From: JAKVAV01 sp964651785
GTDB lineage: Bacteria > Bacteroidota > Bacteroidia > Flavobacteriales_D > Cryomorphaceae
NCBI GenBank assembly: GCA_964651785.1
Contig: CAZYWJ010000001.1
Span: forward strand, 122,211 to 186,210
Reading direction: 5' to 3'
Length of the DNA stretch: 64,000 nucleotides
Positions 32,860-41,892 of the stretch are shown piece after piece (the stretch's first letter is position 1; the number at the start of each line of letters is the position of its first letter). Under the pieces are notes generated by a model, which was not told the origin of the DNA, did not search any database, and saw only the letters and a program-made list of their open reading frames with translations. The position numbers and the translations under genes were made by a program.

Positions 32860-33663
32860 ATGGCTCGGATGAATAAAAAAGCACTTTCAGTACTGAATGC
32901 CTTGATTTTGGCAGCTCTGATATTTTGGAATTACTACTCCAATACGGGAGCGATAAATGGTGAAACGGTGGGTTCACTAAGTGATAAATACTCAAGCCTG
33001 TTCGTTCCGGCAGACTACGCCTTTGCCATATGGGGATTGATCTATTTGGGCTTGGCGGCTTCCGCGATCTACTTTATTTATTTGGCTTACCAGGAGGATG
33101 ATAAAACAAATGCAGTTACTAAAGCCGTTCCACCTCTGATTTTGGCAAACATTTCCAACGGTGCCTGGCTGTGGTTTTGGCTGAATGAACAAATCTTTAT
33201 TTCGATAATCGCGATGATGGTGGTATTGTCGGCGCTGATATCGACCGTTATTCGTCTGAATATGGAGAGATGGGATGCTCCGGTAAAATTCATGGCTTTG
33301 GTTTGGTGGCCCGTTGATCTCTATATCGGATGGATATCCGTTGCACTTATAGCCAATATTTCAGCTTACTTGAATTATGTCGGATTTTCTTTTTGGTTCA
33401 GTCAGGAAGTTTGGACGGTAGTAATGATTGCAGTGGTTGTGTTTCTCAATTTATTCATGATTTTCAACCGAAATATGAGAGAGTTTGCCGCAGTGGGAAT
33501 ATGGGCCTTGGTAGCTATAGCCGTAAGACATTGGATGGAAATACCGATTATTGGTATTTCAGCAGTTGCCGGGGCGCTCTGTCTGGCCGTGGCATCAGGT
33601 TATCACGCAAATCAGAGAAAGCAGACCTTGCCGCACAAAAAGGTACAGCGTGGTGAGATCTAA
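32860..33663 (+). CDS. Tryptophan-rich sensory protein-like (TspO/MBR-related) membrane protein
   Basis: 267 residues, about seven or eight TM helices. The segment SLFVPADYAFAIWGLIYLGL, followed by Trp-rich helices (ISNGAWLWFWLNEQ, ALVWWPVDLYIGWIS), matches proteins annotated as tryptophan-rich sensory protein, distantly related to TspO. The ligand is unknown; TspO binds tetrapyrroles and sterols. The start could be 32860 or the ATG at 32869. It is divergent from the preceding minus-strand genes. Confidence 0.72.
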   Translation: MARMNKKALSVLNALILAALIFWNYYSNTGAINGETVGSLSDKYSSLFVPADYAFAIWGLIYLGLAASAIYFIYLAYQEDDKTNAVTKAVPPLILANISNGAWLWFWLNEQIFISIIAMMVVLSALISTVIRLNMERWDAPVKFMALVWWPVDLYIGWISVALIANISAYLNYVGFSFWFSQEVWTVVMIAVVVFLNLFMIFNRNMREFAAVGIWALVAIAVRHWMEIPIIGISAVAGALCLAVASGYHANQRKQTLPHKKVQRGEI

Positions 33664-33667
33664 TAAA

Positions 33668-34075
33668 TTAAGGATTGAGAATTAATCCATAAGGAAAATT
33701 ATCGTCTCGTTCACGCTTGGTCCCTGTCCAGGTTCCGTCAAAATTTCCTTCTTCAGAGTGCCACTCACCGGTCAGATTTGTTTCCGTAAGGAAAGCTTCG
33801 TAGATGGCAACCCGACCAAATACGGTAGCTGTCATTCTTAATTCACCATCTTCATCGACCGCCCCGATAAAAATAAACGATTGATCTTCTGAGTCAGAAG
33901 GATAAGCCACTCCTTGTGATGTTCCCTCTTCATCTATCCTGATCTTCCAAGTACCGCTCTCATCTCCTGCATAAACACCTTCCCAAATTCCTTCATACTT
34001 AGCCTGCTCATCATCTTTGCAAGATGCGAATATGAAGGTAGCAAGAACCAATAGAATTGTGAGCCTATAATACAT
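33668..34075 (-). CDS. Lipoprotein, lipocalin-like
   Basis: 135 residues from the ATG at 34075; the signal ends in the lipobox FASC, followed by KDDE. The remainder is beta-rich: YEGIWEGVYAGDESGTWKIRID, GELRMTATVFG, TGEWHSEEGNFDGTWTGTK, a pattern of repeated GxW strands seen in lipocalin-like lipoproteins. Function unknown. KDDE after the Cys fits a surface-export signal. It follows the secreted protein gene at 34135 in the same direction. Confidence 0.65.
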   Translation of the reverse strand: MYYRLTILLVLATFIFASCKDDEQAKYEGIWEGVYAGDESGTWKIRIDEEGTSQGVAYPSDSEDQSFIFIGAVDEDGELRMTATVFGRVAIYEAFLTETNLTGEWHSEEGNFDGTWTGTKRERDDNFPYGLILNP

Positions 34076-34134
34076 TTTGAATAATTGAATTGTCAAAGTT
34101 AAGACATTGCATTCTCTATCACTAATGACAAACA

Positions 34135-34560
34135 CTACTTCGAGAGTCTGAGTTTTCTGACTTTCTTTTTATTCGAGTCATAAAGACAGGTAAATTCCGG
34201 GCCGACGTTAAAAACAAGATGTATATCAGATTTATCCTGACTTACAGTTAGTAGTGTGATGAAATCTTTTATTCCGAGAAAGAACAAGTCCTGTTTATAC
34301 AGGGTTATAAGTGTGAGGCCATTGACAGTCATCACAAGGTCTGCAGGAATTATTTCAGTATTTTCTACCACGAGAACATTCTTTTGATCATTAAATGAAT
34401 GGGTTACCAAATAGGGCTTGACCTCAGTTTGCTCCAGACATGATCGAAATGCTTCTTGCGGGAAATGCGAATCTTGGGAATGAGCATTGTCGCAAAGAAT
34501 TGTCAAAACGAGAACCAGGGGTAATCGAATAAATGAAATGAGGAAGTAAATTTTGGTCAT
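34135..34560 (-). CDS. Hypothetical secreted protein
   Basis: 141 residues from the ATG at 34560. A hydrophobic signal segment (IYFLISFIRLPLVLVLTILCDNAHSQ) is followed by a small alpha/beta domain with no motif I recognise. It precedes the lipoprotein gene. Its start codon overlaps the first base of the divergent ykgJ-type -7 box at 34560. Confidence 0.5.
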   Translation of the reverse strand: MTKIYFLISFIRLPLVLVLTILCDNAHSQDSHFPQEAFRSCLEQTEVKPYLVTHSFNDQKNVLVVENTEIIPADLVMTVNGLTLITLYKQDLFFLGIKDFITLLTVSQDKSDIHLVFNVGPEFTCLYDSNKKKVRKLRLSK

Positions 34561-34567
34561 ACCTTTG
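34560..34567 (+). promoter_or_regulatory. -7 promoter box TACCTTTG of the YkgJ-family gene
   Basis: Exact TAnnTTTG match ending 5 nt before the ATG at 34573. It overlaps the first codon of the divergent secreted-protein gene, so transcription of the two genes may interfere. Confidence 0.6.
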
Positions 34568-34572
34568 TTTTT

Positions 34573-35055
34573 ATGCAATATCGGCAAATTTTGGAAGAAG
34601 GGGCGAAGATGAAAAAGGCCAATAAAAGGCTGGTTCAGAAGCTGAAGTCCATAAATCATCGAAAATTAGATACGGAGGCGCACCTTGCTCACGAAGAAGT
34701 GTTTGAGGATATTGATTGTTTGAAATGTGCCAATTGTTGTAAAACGACCAGCCCGGGAATGAAAGAACGCGATATCGAGCGACTGGCCAAGCATTTGCGA
34801 ATGAGACCATCGAAGGTAATAGAGACATATATGTTTCAGGATTCGGATGGCGATTATGTTTTCAAGTCGGCACCTTGCCCATTTTTGGGGACTGATAACT
34901 ACTGTTCGGTTTACGAAAACCGACCTACGGCTTGTCGCGAGTACCCGCATACCAATCGAAAGCGGTTTCAGCAGATTCTGAATCTTTCCTTAAAAAACAC
35001 GGAGGTATGTCCGGCAGTGGTTAAAGTCTTTGATAAAATACGCGAGAATCGCTAA
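34573..35055 (+). CDS. YkgJ-family cysteine cluster protein
   Basis: 160 residues. Cys pattern CLKCANCCKTTSPG near residue 55, then CPFLGTDNYCSVYENRPTACREYPH, the signature of the YkgJ/CxxCxxCC family thought to bind zinc or an iron-sulfur cluster. The substrate is unknown. The start at 34573 is supported by the -7 box 5 nt upstream; an internal ATG at 34609 is an alternative. Confidence 0.85.
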   Translation: MQYRQILEEGAKMKKANKRLVQKLKSINHRKLDTEAHLAHEEVFEDIDCLKCANCCKTTSPGMKERDIERLAKHLRMRPSKVIETYMFQDSDGDYVFKSAPCPFLGTDNYCSVYENRPTACREYPHTNRKRFQQILNLSLKNTEVCPAVVKVFDKIRENR

Positions 35056-35132
35056 ACTCTACCTCAGTTTTTGACTTGAGTGTTTTAATGATTAACCCCG
35101 TTCATAAATTGAATGGGTAGAGCACCGTTGTC

Positions 35133-35164
35133 CGTAAATAGGTTACGACCATGAACCTGACCTT
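35133..35164 (+). promoter_or_regulatory. Shared operator-like element, copy 1
   Basis: CGTAAATAGGTTACG (35133-35147), an inverted repeat CGTAA-N5-TTACG, and CCTGACCTT (35156-35164), 23 nt apart start to start. The same two blocks with the same spacing stand before the next gene (35604-35635). Confidence 0.6.
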
Positions 35165-35182
35165 GGTCCTAAATCGCAAAAC

Positions 35183-35590
35183 ATGATGGATTTAGGACAA
35201 TCGCTTTACCGCAAAAATTACCATTTCGAAAAATTCTCCGTACACCAATTATTGATTAATCCTCAAGTGAAAGGGTATCCACCGGTATTTCTCATTTGCC
35301 GGGATTATCATGGTTCACGAAAATGTGAATACATCGTAGGTATTGATTTCAACCAGCTCAATAAGCTTTTGATGAATGGGGTAGGAAATTACAATCGATT
35401 GATAATAGCTGAAAAGCTCGCGGATTTTTTCTTATCCGATAAAAAGACCGCCGAATTCTCCCTGTGTGATTTATTAGGGAAGCCACTCTTAGTATCCGGT
35501 CCGGAACTACATACCGAAGTGAAAAAATTTCAGACGGAACCGGATCTTAAGGGTACAGTGCTCTATTACTTCCAATTGTTTGATCATTAG
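35183..35590 (+). CDS. Hypothetical protein
   Basis: 135 residues (ATG at 35183 or the next codon), no signal peptide or TM. The sequence looks alpha/beta (VFLICRDYHGSRKCEYIVGID, LIIAEKLADFFLSDKKT) with no family I recognise. It is preceded by the shared element at 35133-35164 and stands as a single gene before a second small gene carrying the same element, suggesting both belong to one regulon. Confidence 0.6.
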   Translation: MMDLGQSLYRKNYHFEKFSVHQLLINPQVKGYPPVFLICRDYHGSRKCEYIVGIDFNQLNKLLMNGVGNYNRLIIAEKLADFFLSDKKTAEFSLCDLLGKPLLVSGPELHTEVKKFQTEPDLKGTVLYYFQLFDH

Positions 35591-35603
35591 ATTTTTTAAC
35601 CAA

Positions 35604-35635
35604 CGTAAATAGATTACGGTCTGGCCCCTGACCTT
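35604..35635 (+). promoter_or_regulatory. Shared operator-like element, copy 2
   Basis: CGTAAATAGATTACG (35604-35618) and CCTGACCTT (35627-35635), the same order and 23-nt spacing as copy 1; the two 15-mers differ at one base in the N5 centre. ACCTTTG at its end resembles a -7 box (GACCTTTG versus TAnnTTTG). Confidence 0.6.
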
Positions 35636-35659
35636 TGAATTGTCATTAAAACAAACAAC

Positions 35660-35902
35660 ATGAAAAATTTATCAGACGCACATCGATACATCAACTCTTT
35701 TCCTCGCCCCGGAGGATTAAATACAAATTCCTGGAATGCATTGAAAAGACTGGCCTACCATGCTTGGGAATGTCACTTTTCCCAAAGTCGTTTTCGCCAC
35801 AATATCAATTTCCTTTGTAAAGAGTTTTACTTCATGATTCGCACTCCTGACGGAAAGTTTATTGTCCCTGAAGGTAGTTTTTCTTACGACCCTAATTTAT
35901 AG
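35660..35902 (+). CDS. Hypothetical small protein
   Basis: 80 residues, rich in aromatic and basic residues (HRYINSFPRPGG, YHAWECHFSQSRFRHNINFL, FIVPEGSFSYDPN). No family recognised and no similarity to the neighbour at 35183, although both carry the same upstream element. The start is the ATG at 35660 after an A-rich stretch (acaaacaac), typical of Bacteroidota translation starts. Confidence 0.55.
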   Translation: MKNLSDAHRYINSFPRPGGLNTNSWNALKRLAYHAWECHFSQSRFRHNINFLCKEFYFMIRTPDGKFIVPEGSFSYDPNL

Positions 35903-36099
35903 AGTTCACATTACCCCGCAAATGCGATTGTATCAAATTCGAATACGGGCTAAATGATGCAATTGTGCATTGAATGTTAGTTGTGGTATAGTTCGATACC
36001 GTTCAAGGCTAAACGAAGAAAATCGGGCAAATAATTCATTCCGTTGTCGTCATAACTTAAACTATTACAGAATCTTTGCGAGATTTTGGCAGCGATTGT

Positions 36100-36107
36100 T
36101 ACATTTG
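36100..36107 (+). promoter_or_regulatory. -7 promoter box TACATTTG of mscS
   Basis: Exact TAnnTTTG match 24 nt before the ATG at 36132, with CTTTG ending 21 nt upstream (36078) as the -33 element. Confidence 0.65.
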
Positions 36108-36131
36108 CCCAAAATCATAAAAACCTAATAA

Positions 36132-36953
36132 ATGGAATTTGAGAATTATGAATTGTATGTAAGGCAATTCGGTGATTTAGTAGTGGAGTACGGTGCCACC
36201 GTGGTTTTGGCCATCCTGTTTTTAATTATCGGTTTATGGGTAATTAAAAAAATAGTCAGTGTACTGGGTAAATCGATGAGTAAACGAGGAGTGGATCCAT
36301 CACTTCAACCATTTTTAAGATCGTTAGTCGGCGCCCTGTTAAAAATCATGTTAATCATTTCGGTGATCAGCATGTTGGGAGTAGAAATGACCTCATTCAT
36401 AGCTGTACTGGGAGCTGCAGGTCTGGCTATAGGTTTAGCTTTACAGGGAAGTCTCGCAAATTTTGCGGGTGGCGTTCTCATCTTGCTTCTGAAACCTTTT
36501 AAGGTCGGTGATTTTATTGACACGGGTAGTCATTCAGGTACCGTCCGCGAGATTCAGATATTCTATACCTACCTCACTACCCCGACAAATCAAGAGATCA
36601 TAGTACCAAACGGTGATTTGAGCAATAATGCAGTGATGAACTACTCATTTCATGATACTCGACGAATTGATATGACATTCGGAATCGGGTATGATGATAA
36701 CATTGATCAGGCGAAGGAAATCCTGATGAAATTGATTTCTGCCGAGAAAATTCTTGAGGAGCAACCACCCCAAGTTTTCATTGAAAATTTAAATGACAGC
36801 TCAGTTGATTTCAGAGTTAGAGCTTGGTCGGCCAATTCCGATTACTGGGATATCGTAAATTCCATGTCTGAAAAAGTGAAGAAATCCTTTGATAGCGCGG
36901 GCGTAAGTATCCCTTTCCCGCAAAGAGATATTCATGTTTACAACGAGAAATAA
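36132..36953 (+). CDS. mscS: Small-conductance mechanosensitive channel MscS
   Basis: 273 residues, normal length. Three TM helices: TM1 TVVLAILFLIIGLWVI, TM2 LVGALLKIMLIISVISML, and the pore-lining TM3 AAGLAIGLALQGSLANFAGGVLILLLKPFKVGDFI with the Gly/Ala packing pattern. The beta domain follows (TPTNQEIIVPNGDLSNNAVMNYS) and then the C-terminal alpha/beta domain. It opens under membrane tension on hypo-osmotic shock. Own promoter and terminator, so probably a single-gene transcript. Confidence 0.93.
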   Translation: MEFENYELYVRQFGDLVVEYGATVVLAILFLIIGLWVIKKIVSVLGKSMSKRGVDPSLQPFLRSLVGALLKIMLIISVISMLGVEMTSFIAVLGAAGLAIGLALQGSLANFAGGVLILLLKPFKVGDFIDTGSHSGTVREIQIFYTYLTTPTNQEIIVPNGDLSNNAVMNYSFHDTRRIDMTFGIGYDDNIDQAKEILMKLISAEKILEEQPPQVFIENLNDSSVDFRVRAWSANSDYWDIVNSMSEKVKKSFDSAGVSIPFPQRDIHVYNEK

Positions 36954-36970
36954 CCTCTATTATATCCATA

Positions 36971-37000
36971 AAAAAAGCGCTTCAATTGAAGCGCTTTTTT
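36971..37000. terminator. Bidirectional intrinsic terminator
   Basis: A perfect palindrome with six A, GCGCTTCAATTGAAGCGC and six T, between mscS and the convergent secreted-protein gene. Works in both directions. Confidence 0.88.
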
Positions 37001-37012
37001 TATGACCTGATG

Positions 37013-37414
37013 TTAGTTCAGTTTTCTTAAATAAATTTCAGCGTCTGAGTAACCCGTCCGCATCTTTATTTTTTCTTCATCTATATCATCAATAAAATAG
37101 GTGAGATTTTTCTTTTTGTTGTCATCAATAATTTCAAATTGATCAGACCTTGTCCACTTTATTTCGGCCGTACTGATTAAAGCTCCGTTTTGGTAGATTT
37201 TCAATGAATCTTCGGCGAAAACCCAAACGGGATTTTTTTCCGATCGCAAATTTGCCGAATGAAGTGAATCGGCAACTTTTGTCGTCTTCTGTTTACCCTT
37301 ATGATAATCTCCGGACCAGTCCAAAGCCCAAGTTCCTATATATTCTTGAGCCGTAATGAAATGAGAGGAGAGTAAAAATGCGAGAGAAGCTAGGAATGCT
37401 AATTTCTTATTCAT
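37013..37414 (-). CDS. Hypothetical secreted protein, lipocalin-like
   Basis: 133 residues with a signal peptide (LAFLASLAFLLSSHFITAQ), then GTWALDWSGDYHKG, VWVFAEDSLKIYQNG, EIKWTRSDQFEII and a C-terminal EIYLRKLN. The alternating strands with an opening GTW suggest a lipocalin-like beta barrel. No known function. It ends at the shared terminator. Confidence 0.6.
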   Translation of the reverse strand: MNKKLAFLASLAFLLSSHFITAQEYIGTWALDWSGDYHKGKQKTTKVADSLHSANLRSEKNPVWVFAEDSLKIYQNGALISTAEIKWTRSDQFEIIDDNKKKNLTYFIDDIDEEKIKMRTGYSDAEIYLRKLN

Positions 37415-37551
37415 AGTATACCGATGGCGTTCTTATAAGAGCAGTTTCTAATGTAGAAGGATAATCGATCACATGCCAATATATTCGACGAAACCAAACA
37501 AGGTTGCGATAAGGAGGTTAATGGATCAGATTAACTTAGCGTCGAAAAAGA

Positions 37552-40500
37552 TTATTGACGAATTACCTTCTTAGTAACCGTTCCGAACTCACCACCGACC
37601 TGAATCAAATAAGCACCTCGATCAAATTTTGATAAATCCATTGTCAACATGCGGTCATTCTCATTGGTTATGACCTGAAGCAATCGGCCTGATATATCTA
37701 AAATTCGCACACTTTTAATTGACTTATCCTTCGATAAAACAGTTAAGGATCCTTCGGTGGGGTTGGGAAATATGGAGAAATCTCTCGCTTCAGCCCTATA
37801 AGTGGTCAAAACATTTCCTTCGTAACACACTTGGAGTGACCAATCGTTGAGTTCACCTCCGCCTCCGTTTTCGACATCTTCTACTCTCAAAATCCATGTA
37901 CCCGAAGCTTCTTCACCGGCAAATGCCGTCAAGGCTTCCGACGGATTATAAACTATACCCGAAGTTGGTGGACACTCGACTTCAATCGTGGCATCATCGG
38001 AAAAACCGAGGTTAAAATCCTGATCCCCCTCACAGATTTCAGAAAACAAAACTACCTCTGTACCTTCAGGACTTACAAGAGAGATGATCAAATCAGATAC
38101 CCTGAAATGGGTTCCTGCAATGTTCGGGATACTTATACTTTGGATTGGGCCTGCCACGTTTATTTCCAGCTCTGATTCATAGATGCCGGCGATAGGAGAT
38201 ATGTTAACCGGCAAATCTTCGCTTTGATTAACGACACAGGCCAAGGTGGTAAAGCTGCGTATTTCAGAGACTGTCATTTCGCAGCCATTATCTGCACTTA
38301 CTCTCCAATAAAGATTTTGAGACGGGGGCAAATCGCTGAATGTATGCACCGATTCAAGTAAGGATTCCTCCGAAGCAACGATATCGGTTAGTTCCGGGTC
38401 TGTCGCTACTTCAATGGTATAGGTGGCACTGGGGGAAACACTCTCTTCCCAATCGAAATTCACAATTGTCGTTGTTTCTTCTCCTTCAGTCGGAAAGGAT
38501 AGTTGCAACGGTTCGGGGTCAGCGAGATTTAATTCTAACGGAATTGTCAACTCATCCGATAAATCGCCCGAGGTACCTACTATGGTTGGTATATAGATAT
38601 CCCCGGCCACATCTGAAGCAGCCGTGAGAGTTATTTCCGAAGATTCTCCGACTGAAATGGTGGATGGGTTAAATTCAATCGTCAGTCCGGATGGCATATC
38701 AGTCGCTGTCAAGTCTATTGTTTCGCTGAATGCGAAAACTTCCTCGGCATTTACATCAAATGATATTGACTCATCCTGACAGAGTTCAACCACATCTTCT
38801 TGAGTGGTGAGTACAAAAGAACCTGCCCCCGCAATACAAATTTCAATCGACCAATTGAGTAAAGAGCCTCCTCCTCCGGAGACATTATCAGAAATAATTA
38901 ATGTCCAAGTTCCTTCGGCTTGTTCGCCAATAAAAGCGCTTAACTCCTCATCGGGTTTATATGATAATCCTGATGTAGCAGGGCAGTCAGCTACTAATAA
39001 CTCCGAGGAATCGTCGAATCCCAAATTGAAGTTCGCCGTGCTTTCGCAAATCTCATCAATCAACACGACTTCTACACCTGACGGACTCAGTAAGGAAAAT
39101 GTCAATTGACCGATATTCGCATGGTCACCTTCCAGAGAGATCACGTTCAAATCTTCAACCGTACCTTCAAACGGTATTTCAATCGTTGAGAAAAAGTCTC
39201 CGGGAATGGGAGAGAGGTTCACGGGCACATCCTCTGATTCAAAAGGAAAGCAAGAGTGTGTGCCAAACGAAAATGTCTCAGAAAATTCACCGATTGAGCA
39301 ACTCGTTTCTTTCATCACACGCCAAAAGTACTCTGTGGACGCAGCGAGACCTGCAACGGATATTTCGCTTACAATTTCGGACGTAAGCACCGTAACGTCA
39401 GAGCTGAAATCTTCTACGGGACTTAGCTCTATGGTGTACAAGGCATCGGGAGATTCTACGGCTTGCCAATCCAGCGTGATATCGGTCGGAGTAAATTCTG
39501 CTCCATCTTCAGGCGAAACCAGAGTAGGTATTTCAGGCTGATTGGAATTGAAGCCCGCTTCTATAACTAATGATTGCTGAAACGTTTCTGACATTCCTAC
39601 TACGATAATCCCTTGGATTCCCGGATCAACGTTCTCCGTATTGGAAATGGTTAATGTTGTAGATTCACCCATCGTTAAGACTGTTTCGTCCAGAGTGGCG
39701 TCAACTTCGGCAGGAACTCCCTCCAGACTTAATGTTACCACTTCATTAAATCCACCGACTCCCTGTAGGGATATTTCAAATTGCAAGTCTTCACCGATAC
39801 ATGCAGTTTGAGAGGTATCATTTGCTTGAATTAAAAAGCCATTGGTCAGCCCGATTATGGTAAAATCAGTGTTTGAGATATCGAAAAAGGTGCGCTCAGC
39901 ATTTGTCACCATCACTCGCGCATCTTCCGTAGGTGCATTGGGAACGGAAACCGTGGCTTCACCGTCATTAGGAACATCATCGGCCAATACGTAAGGATAA
40001 GTAAGCCCGCCATCTACGGAAAGAAGAATATCCACTAAATCAGCATTAATAGGTGGTAAATCCGTATCGGCTACACTCCAGGTCACTTCTTCACCCGTAA
40101 AGGCCTCCCATACAATACCTCCGGATGAAGGTTGCGTAACTACAAACGGTCCGGCTTCGGAAACCACCTCAAATTCCAAGTCCTCATACTGAGCACAGCC
40201 GCCGCCTGCCGCATTATCTTTTACGGTGCATCTGAAATTCATGGTTCGATCAACCGAAGGAAGAACCTGCCAGGTCGTATTACCTGATCCTGTCAATGTT
40301 TCTAATCTTGGGAAGTATTGAGTGGGATTTGTGGTGGGAGAAAAAGATCGAAACATCGGACCTTCAGTGGCCGTGGCTACCGGAGGTTGCTCCGTAATCT
40401 CATTGTCCATTTGCTCAAAGTTGTAAGTCAACAAATCACCTTCATCGGGGTCTGAGGCAAATGCTGTAAGCGAAAAGGGCGTTTGTGCCGGAATAAAGAA

Positions 40501-41748
40501 ATCAGTAGTAACACTATCCAAGACAGGAGCCAGATTTTCAAGACTTGTCACTACCGGACAGTTATCCGAACTAATCTGCAAGCCGATTTGGCGCATGCTT
40601 ATGCCGTGAAAATGGTCATCGCTATTGTTTTGAACATTCGGCGGGCAAATTCCTGCATAAGCCATTATCGTGGATCCACTACCCGGCTCTACAGCCGTAT
40701 TGTCGGCTCTATTGCCGCTGCAAAAATTATTGAACGTATGGCTCGCACCGAATTGATGTCCAATTTCGTGAGCTACATAATCGATATCAAACGGATCTCC
40801 GATGGGAGCACCGCTGCCCGTCACACCTCTGGCTTTGTCAAAGTCGCAGGTGACACCGAAACCCGCCAGACCACCGCTATTCGTCCCGAAAACGTGACCT
40901 ATATCGTAGTTAGCGAGACCAATCGCATTATTTATCACCGTTGGATTTTGATTGATCATGGCAAATGTTTCGCCATTGGAAAAAGGGTCAGTACTTGGAT
41001 TTGTAAAGATGATCTCGTCATTATTCGGCACGATGCTCATCGTTACGCCAAAATCACGCTCATACACACCGTTTACGCGATTCATGGTAGTAACCTGCGC
41101 GGCTAAGGCATCAGCAACCGAACCGCCGTGAAAATTGGTGTATTCTCCCGTTGCCGAAATAGCTATTCGGTAAGTGCGAAGAACGCAAGAGTTATAGTTG
41201 GTACCTGATTTCGGATCACCTAAACCATCACCTTTGAGGTCAAAGTCGGCCTCGCAATTCATTTGTTTGTCAGTAGTAAAATCGCTCTTTCGATACACAA
41301 CGTGTGTGGTGTTTTCACCGGCGTAAAGCGGGTCGATAAACTGAGTGTTTTCTATCGGATGAAAAAGCATGGCGTGAAATCCCTTTGAGGAAAAGTCTAC
41401 TTTGCCCAAGTATCCGCTTCCATCAGTTGCAATGGCATCATAGGCGCGCAGATCGGGAAATTTTTCCTTCAATCCTTCTGACATAGTGGTGTTCTCCTTC
41501 AAGGAAAATATCTTAAAAGATCCGTCAGCCAGAGGTAGTTCCATCGTTAGTTCATCTGAAAATTCAACTCGGGCCAAAGTGGAAGAAAAGCTGAAATAGC
41601 TTGCTTTCGATACATGAATTTGTGGATCGCTGCCGGCGTTTTTTGCATCAGAAAGACTCATGGGTGTCCACGTAAAGTCTTGAGAAAAAGCGGTTGAAAA
41701 GCAGAGAATGAAAAAAGCGGCTAGGGCCGCACGTGTTTTTAATTTCAT
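37552..41748 (-). CDS. Reprolysin-type metalloprotease with P domains and T9SS sorting signal
   Basis: 1398 residues from the ATG at 41748 (signal MKLKTRAALAAFFILCFSTAFSQ); the frame is open further upstream, but the -7 box at 41769-41776 fixes this start. A propeptide-like region precedes the M12B-like domain with the zinc motif HEIGHQFGASH (327-337), and later segments. Two proprotein-convertase P-like domains share the pattern ISPIAG/LSPIPG...FNLGFDD...CPxTSG...GTWxLxxxDxxxGGGGxLxxW. There are also fibronectin III-like repeats with the strand YTIE, and a C-terminal sorting domain (FPNPTEGSLTV). Secreted or surface-attached endopeptidase; its targets are unknown. Confidence 0.9.
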   Translation of the reverse strand: MKLKTRAALAAFFILCFSTAFSQDFTWTPMSLSDAKNAGSDPQIHVSKASYFSFSSTLARVEFSDELTMELPLADGSFKIFSLKENTTMSEGLKEKFPDLRAYDAIATDGSGYLGKVDFSSKGFHAMLFHPIENTQFIDPLYAGENTTHVVYRKSDFTTDKQMNCEADFDLKGDGLGDPKSGTNYNSCVLRTYRIAISATGEYTNFHGGSVADALAAQVTTMNRVNGVYERDFGVTMSIVPNNDEIIFTNPSTDPFSNGETFAMINQNPTVINNAIGLANYDIGHVFGTNSGGLAGFGVTCDFDKARGVTGSGAPIGDPFDIDYVAHEIGHQFGASHTFNNFCSGNRADNTAVEPGSGSTIMAYAGICPPNVQNNSDDHFHGISMRQIGLQISSDNCPVVTSLENLAPVLDSVTTDFFIPAQTPFSLTAFASDPDEGDLLTYNFEQMDNEITEQPPVATATEGPMFRSFSPTTNPTQYFPRLETLTGSGNTTWQVLPSVDRTMNFRCTVKDNAAGGGCAQYEDLEFEVVSEAGPFVVTQPSSGGIVWEAFTGEEVTWSVADTDLPPINADLVDILLSVDGGLTYPYVLADDVPNDGEATVSVPNAPTEDARVMVTNAERTFFDISNTDFTIIGLTNGFLIQANDTSQTACIGEDLQFEISLQGVGGFNEVVTLSLEGVPAEVDATLDETVLTMGESTTLTISNTENVDPGIQGIIVVGMSETFQQSLVIEAGFNSNQPEIPTLVSPEDGAEFTPTDITLDWQAVESPDALYTIELSPVEDFSSDVTVLTSEIVSEISVAGLAASTEYFWRVMKETSCSIGEFSETFSFGTHSCFPFESEDVPVNLSPIPGDFFSTIEIPFEGTVEDLNVISLEGDHANIGQLTFSLLSPSGVEVVLIDEICESTANFNLGFDDSSELLVADCPATSGLSYKPDEELSAFIGEQAEGTWTLIISDNVSGGGGSLLNWSIEICIAGAGSFVLTTQEDVVELCQDESISFDVNAEEVFAFSETIDLTATDMPSGLTIEFNPSTISVGESSEITLTAASDVAGDIYIPTIVGTSGDLSDELTIPLELNLADPEPLQLSFPTEGEETTTIVNFDWEESVSPSATYTIEVATDPELTDIVASEESLLESVHTFSDLPPSQNLYWRVSADNGCEMTVSEIRSFTTLACVVNQSEDLPVNISPIAGIYESELEINVAGPIQSISIPNIAGTHFRVSDLIISLVSPEGTEVVLFSEICEGDQDFNLGFSDDATIEVECPPTSGIVYNPSEALTAFAGEEASGTWILRVEDVENGGGGELNDWSLQVCYEGNVLTTYRAEARDFSIFPNPTEGSLTVLSKDKSIKSVRILDISGRLLQVITNENDRMLTMDLSKFDRGAYLIQVGGEFGTVTKKVIRQ

Positions 41749-41768
41749 GGTGGAATTTTTCAGCGTTG

Positions 41769-41776
41769 CAAATCTA
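41769..41776 (-). promoter_or_regulatory. -7 promoter box TAGATTTG of the metalloprotease gene
   Basis: Exact TAnnTTTG on the minus strand, 20 nt before the ATG at 41748, with a TTG 20 nt upstream of it (in gaattgaccg), close to the ideal spacing of 19. Confidence 0.65.
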
Positions 41777-41892
41777 TCATTCGAGTTGACGGCGGTCAAT
41801 TCTTTCGAGGTAATCTTGCCGACAAAGGAAAAGGAACAATGGAATCCCAACAAAATAAACCTTGAAATCGGGCACTTTGTTGACAACGCGAA

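Noticed and set aside
40483..41106. 207-codon plus-strand frame opposite the metalloprotease gene
   Set aside because: Lies entirely antisense to a well-supported protease domain, with no recognisable domain.
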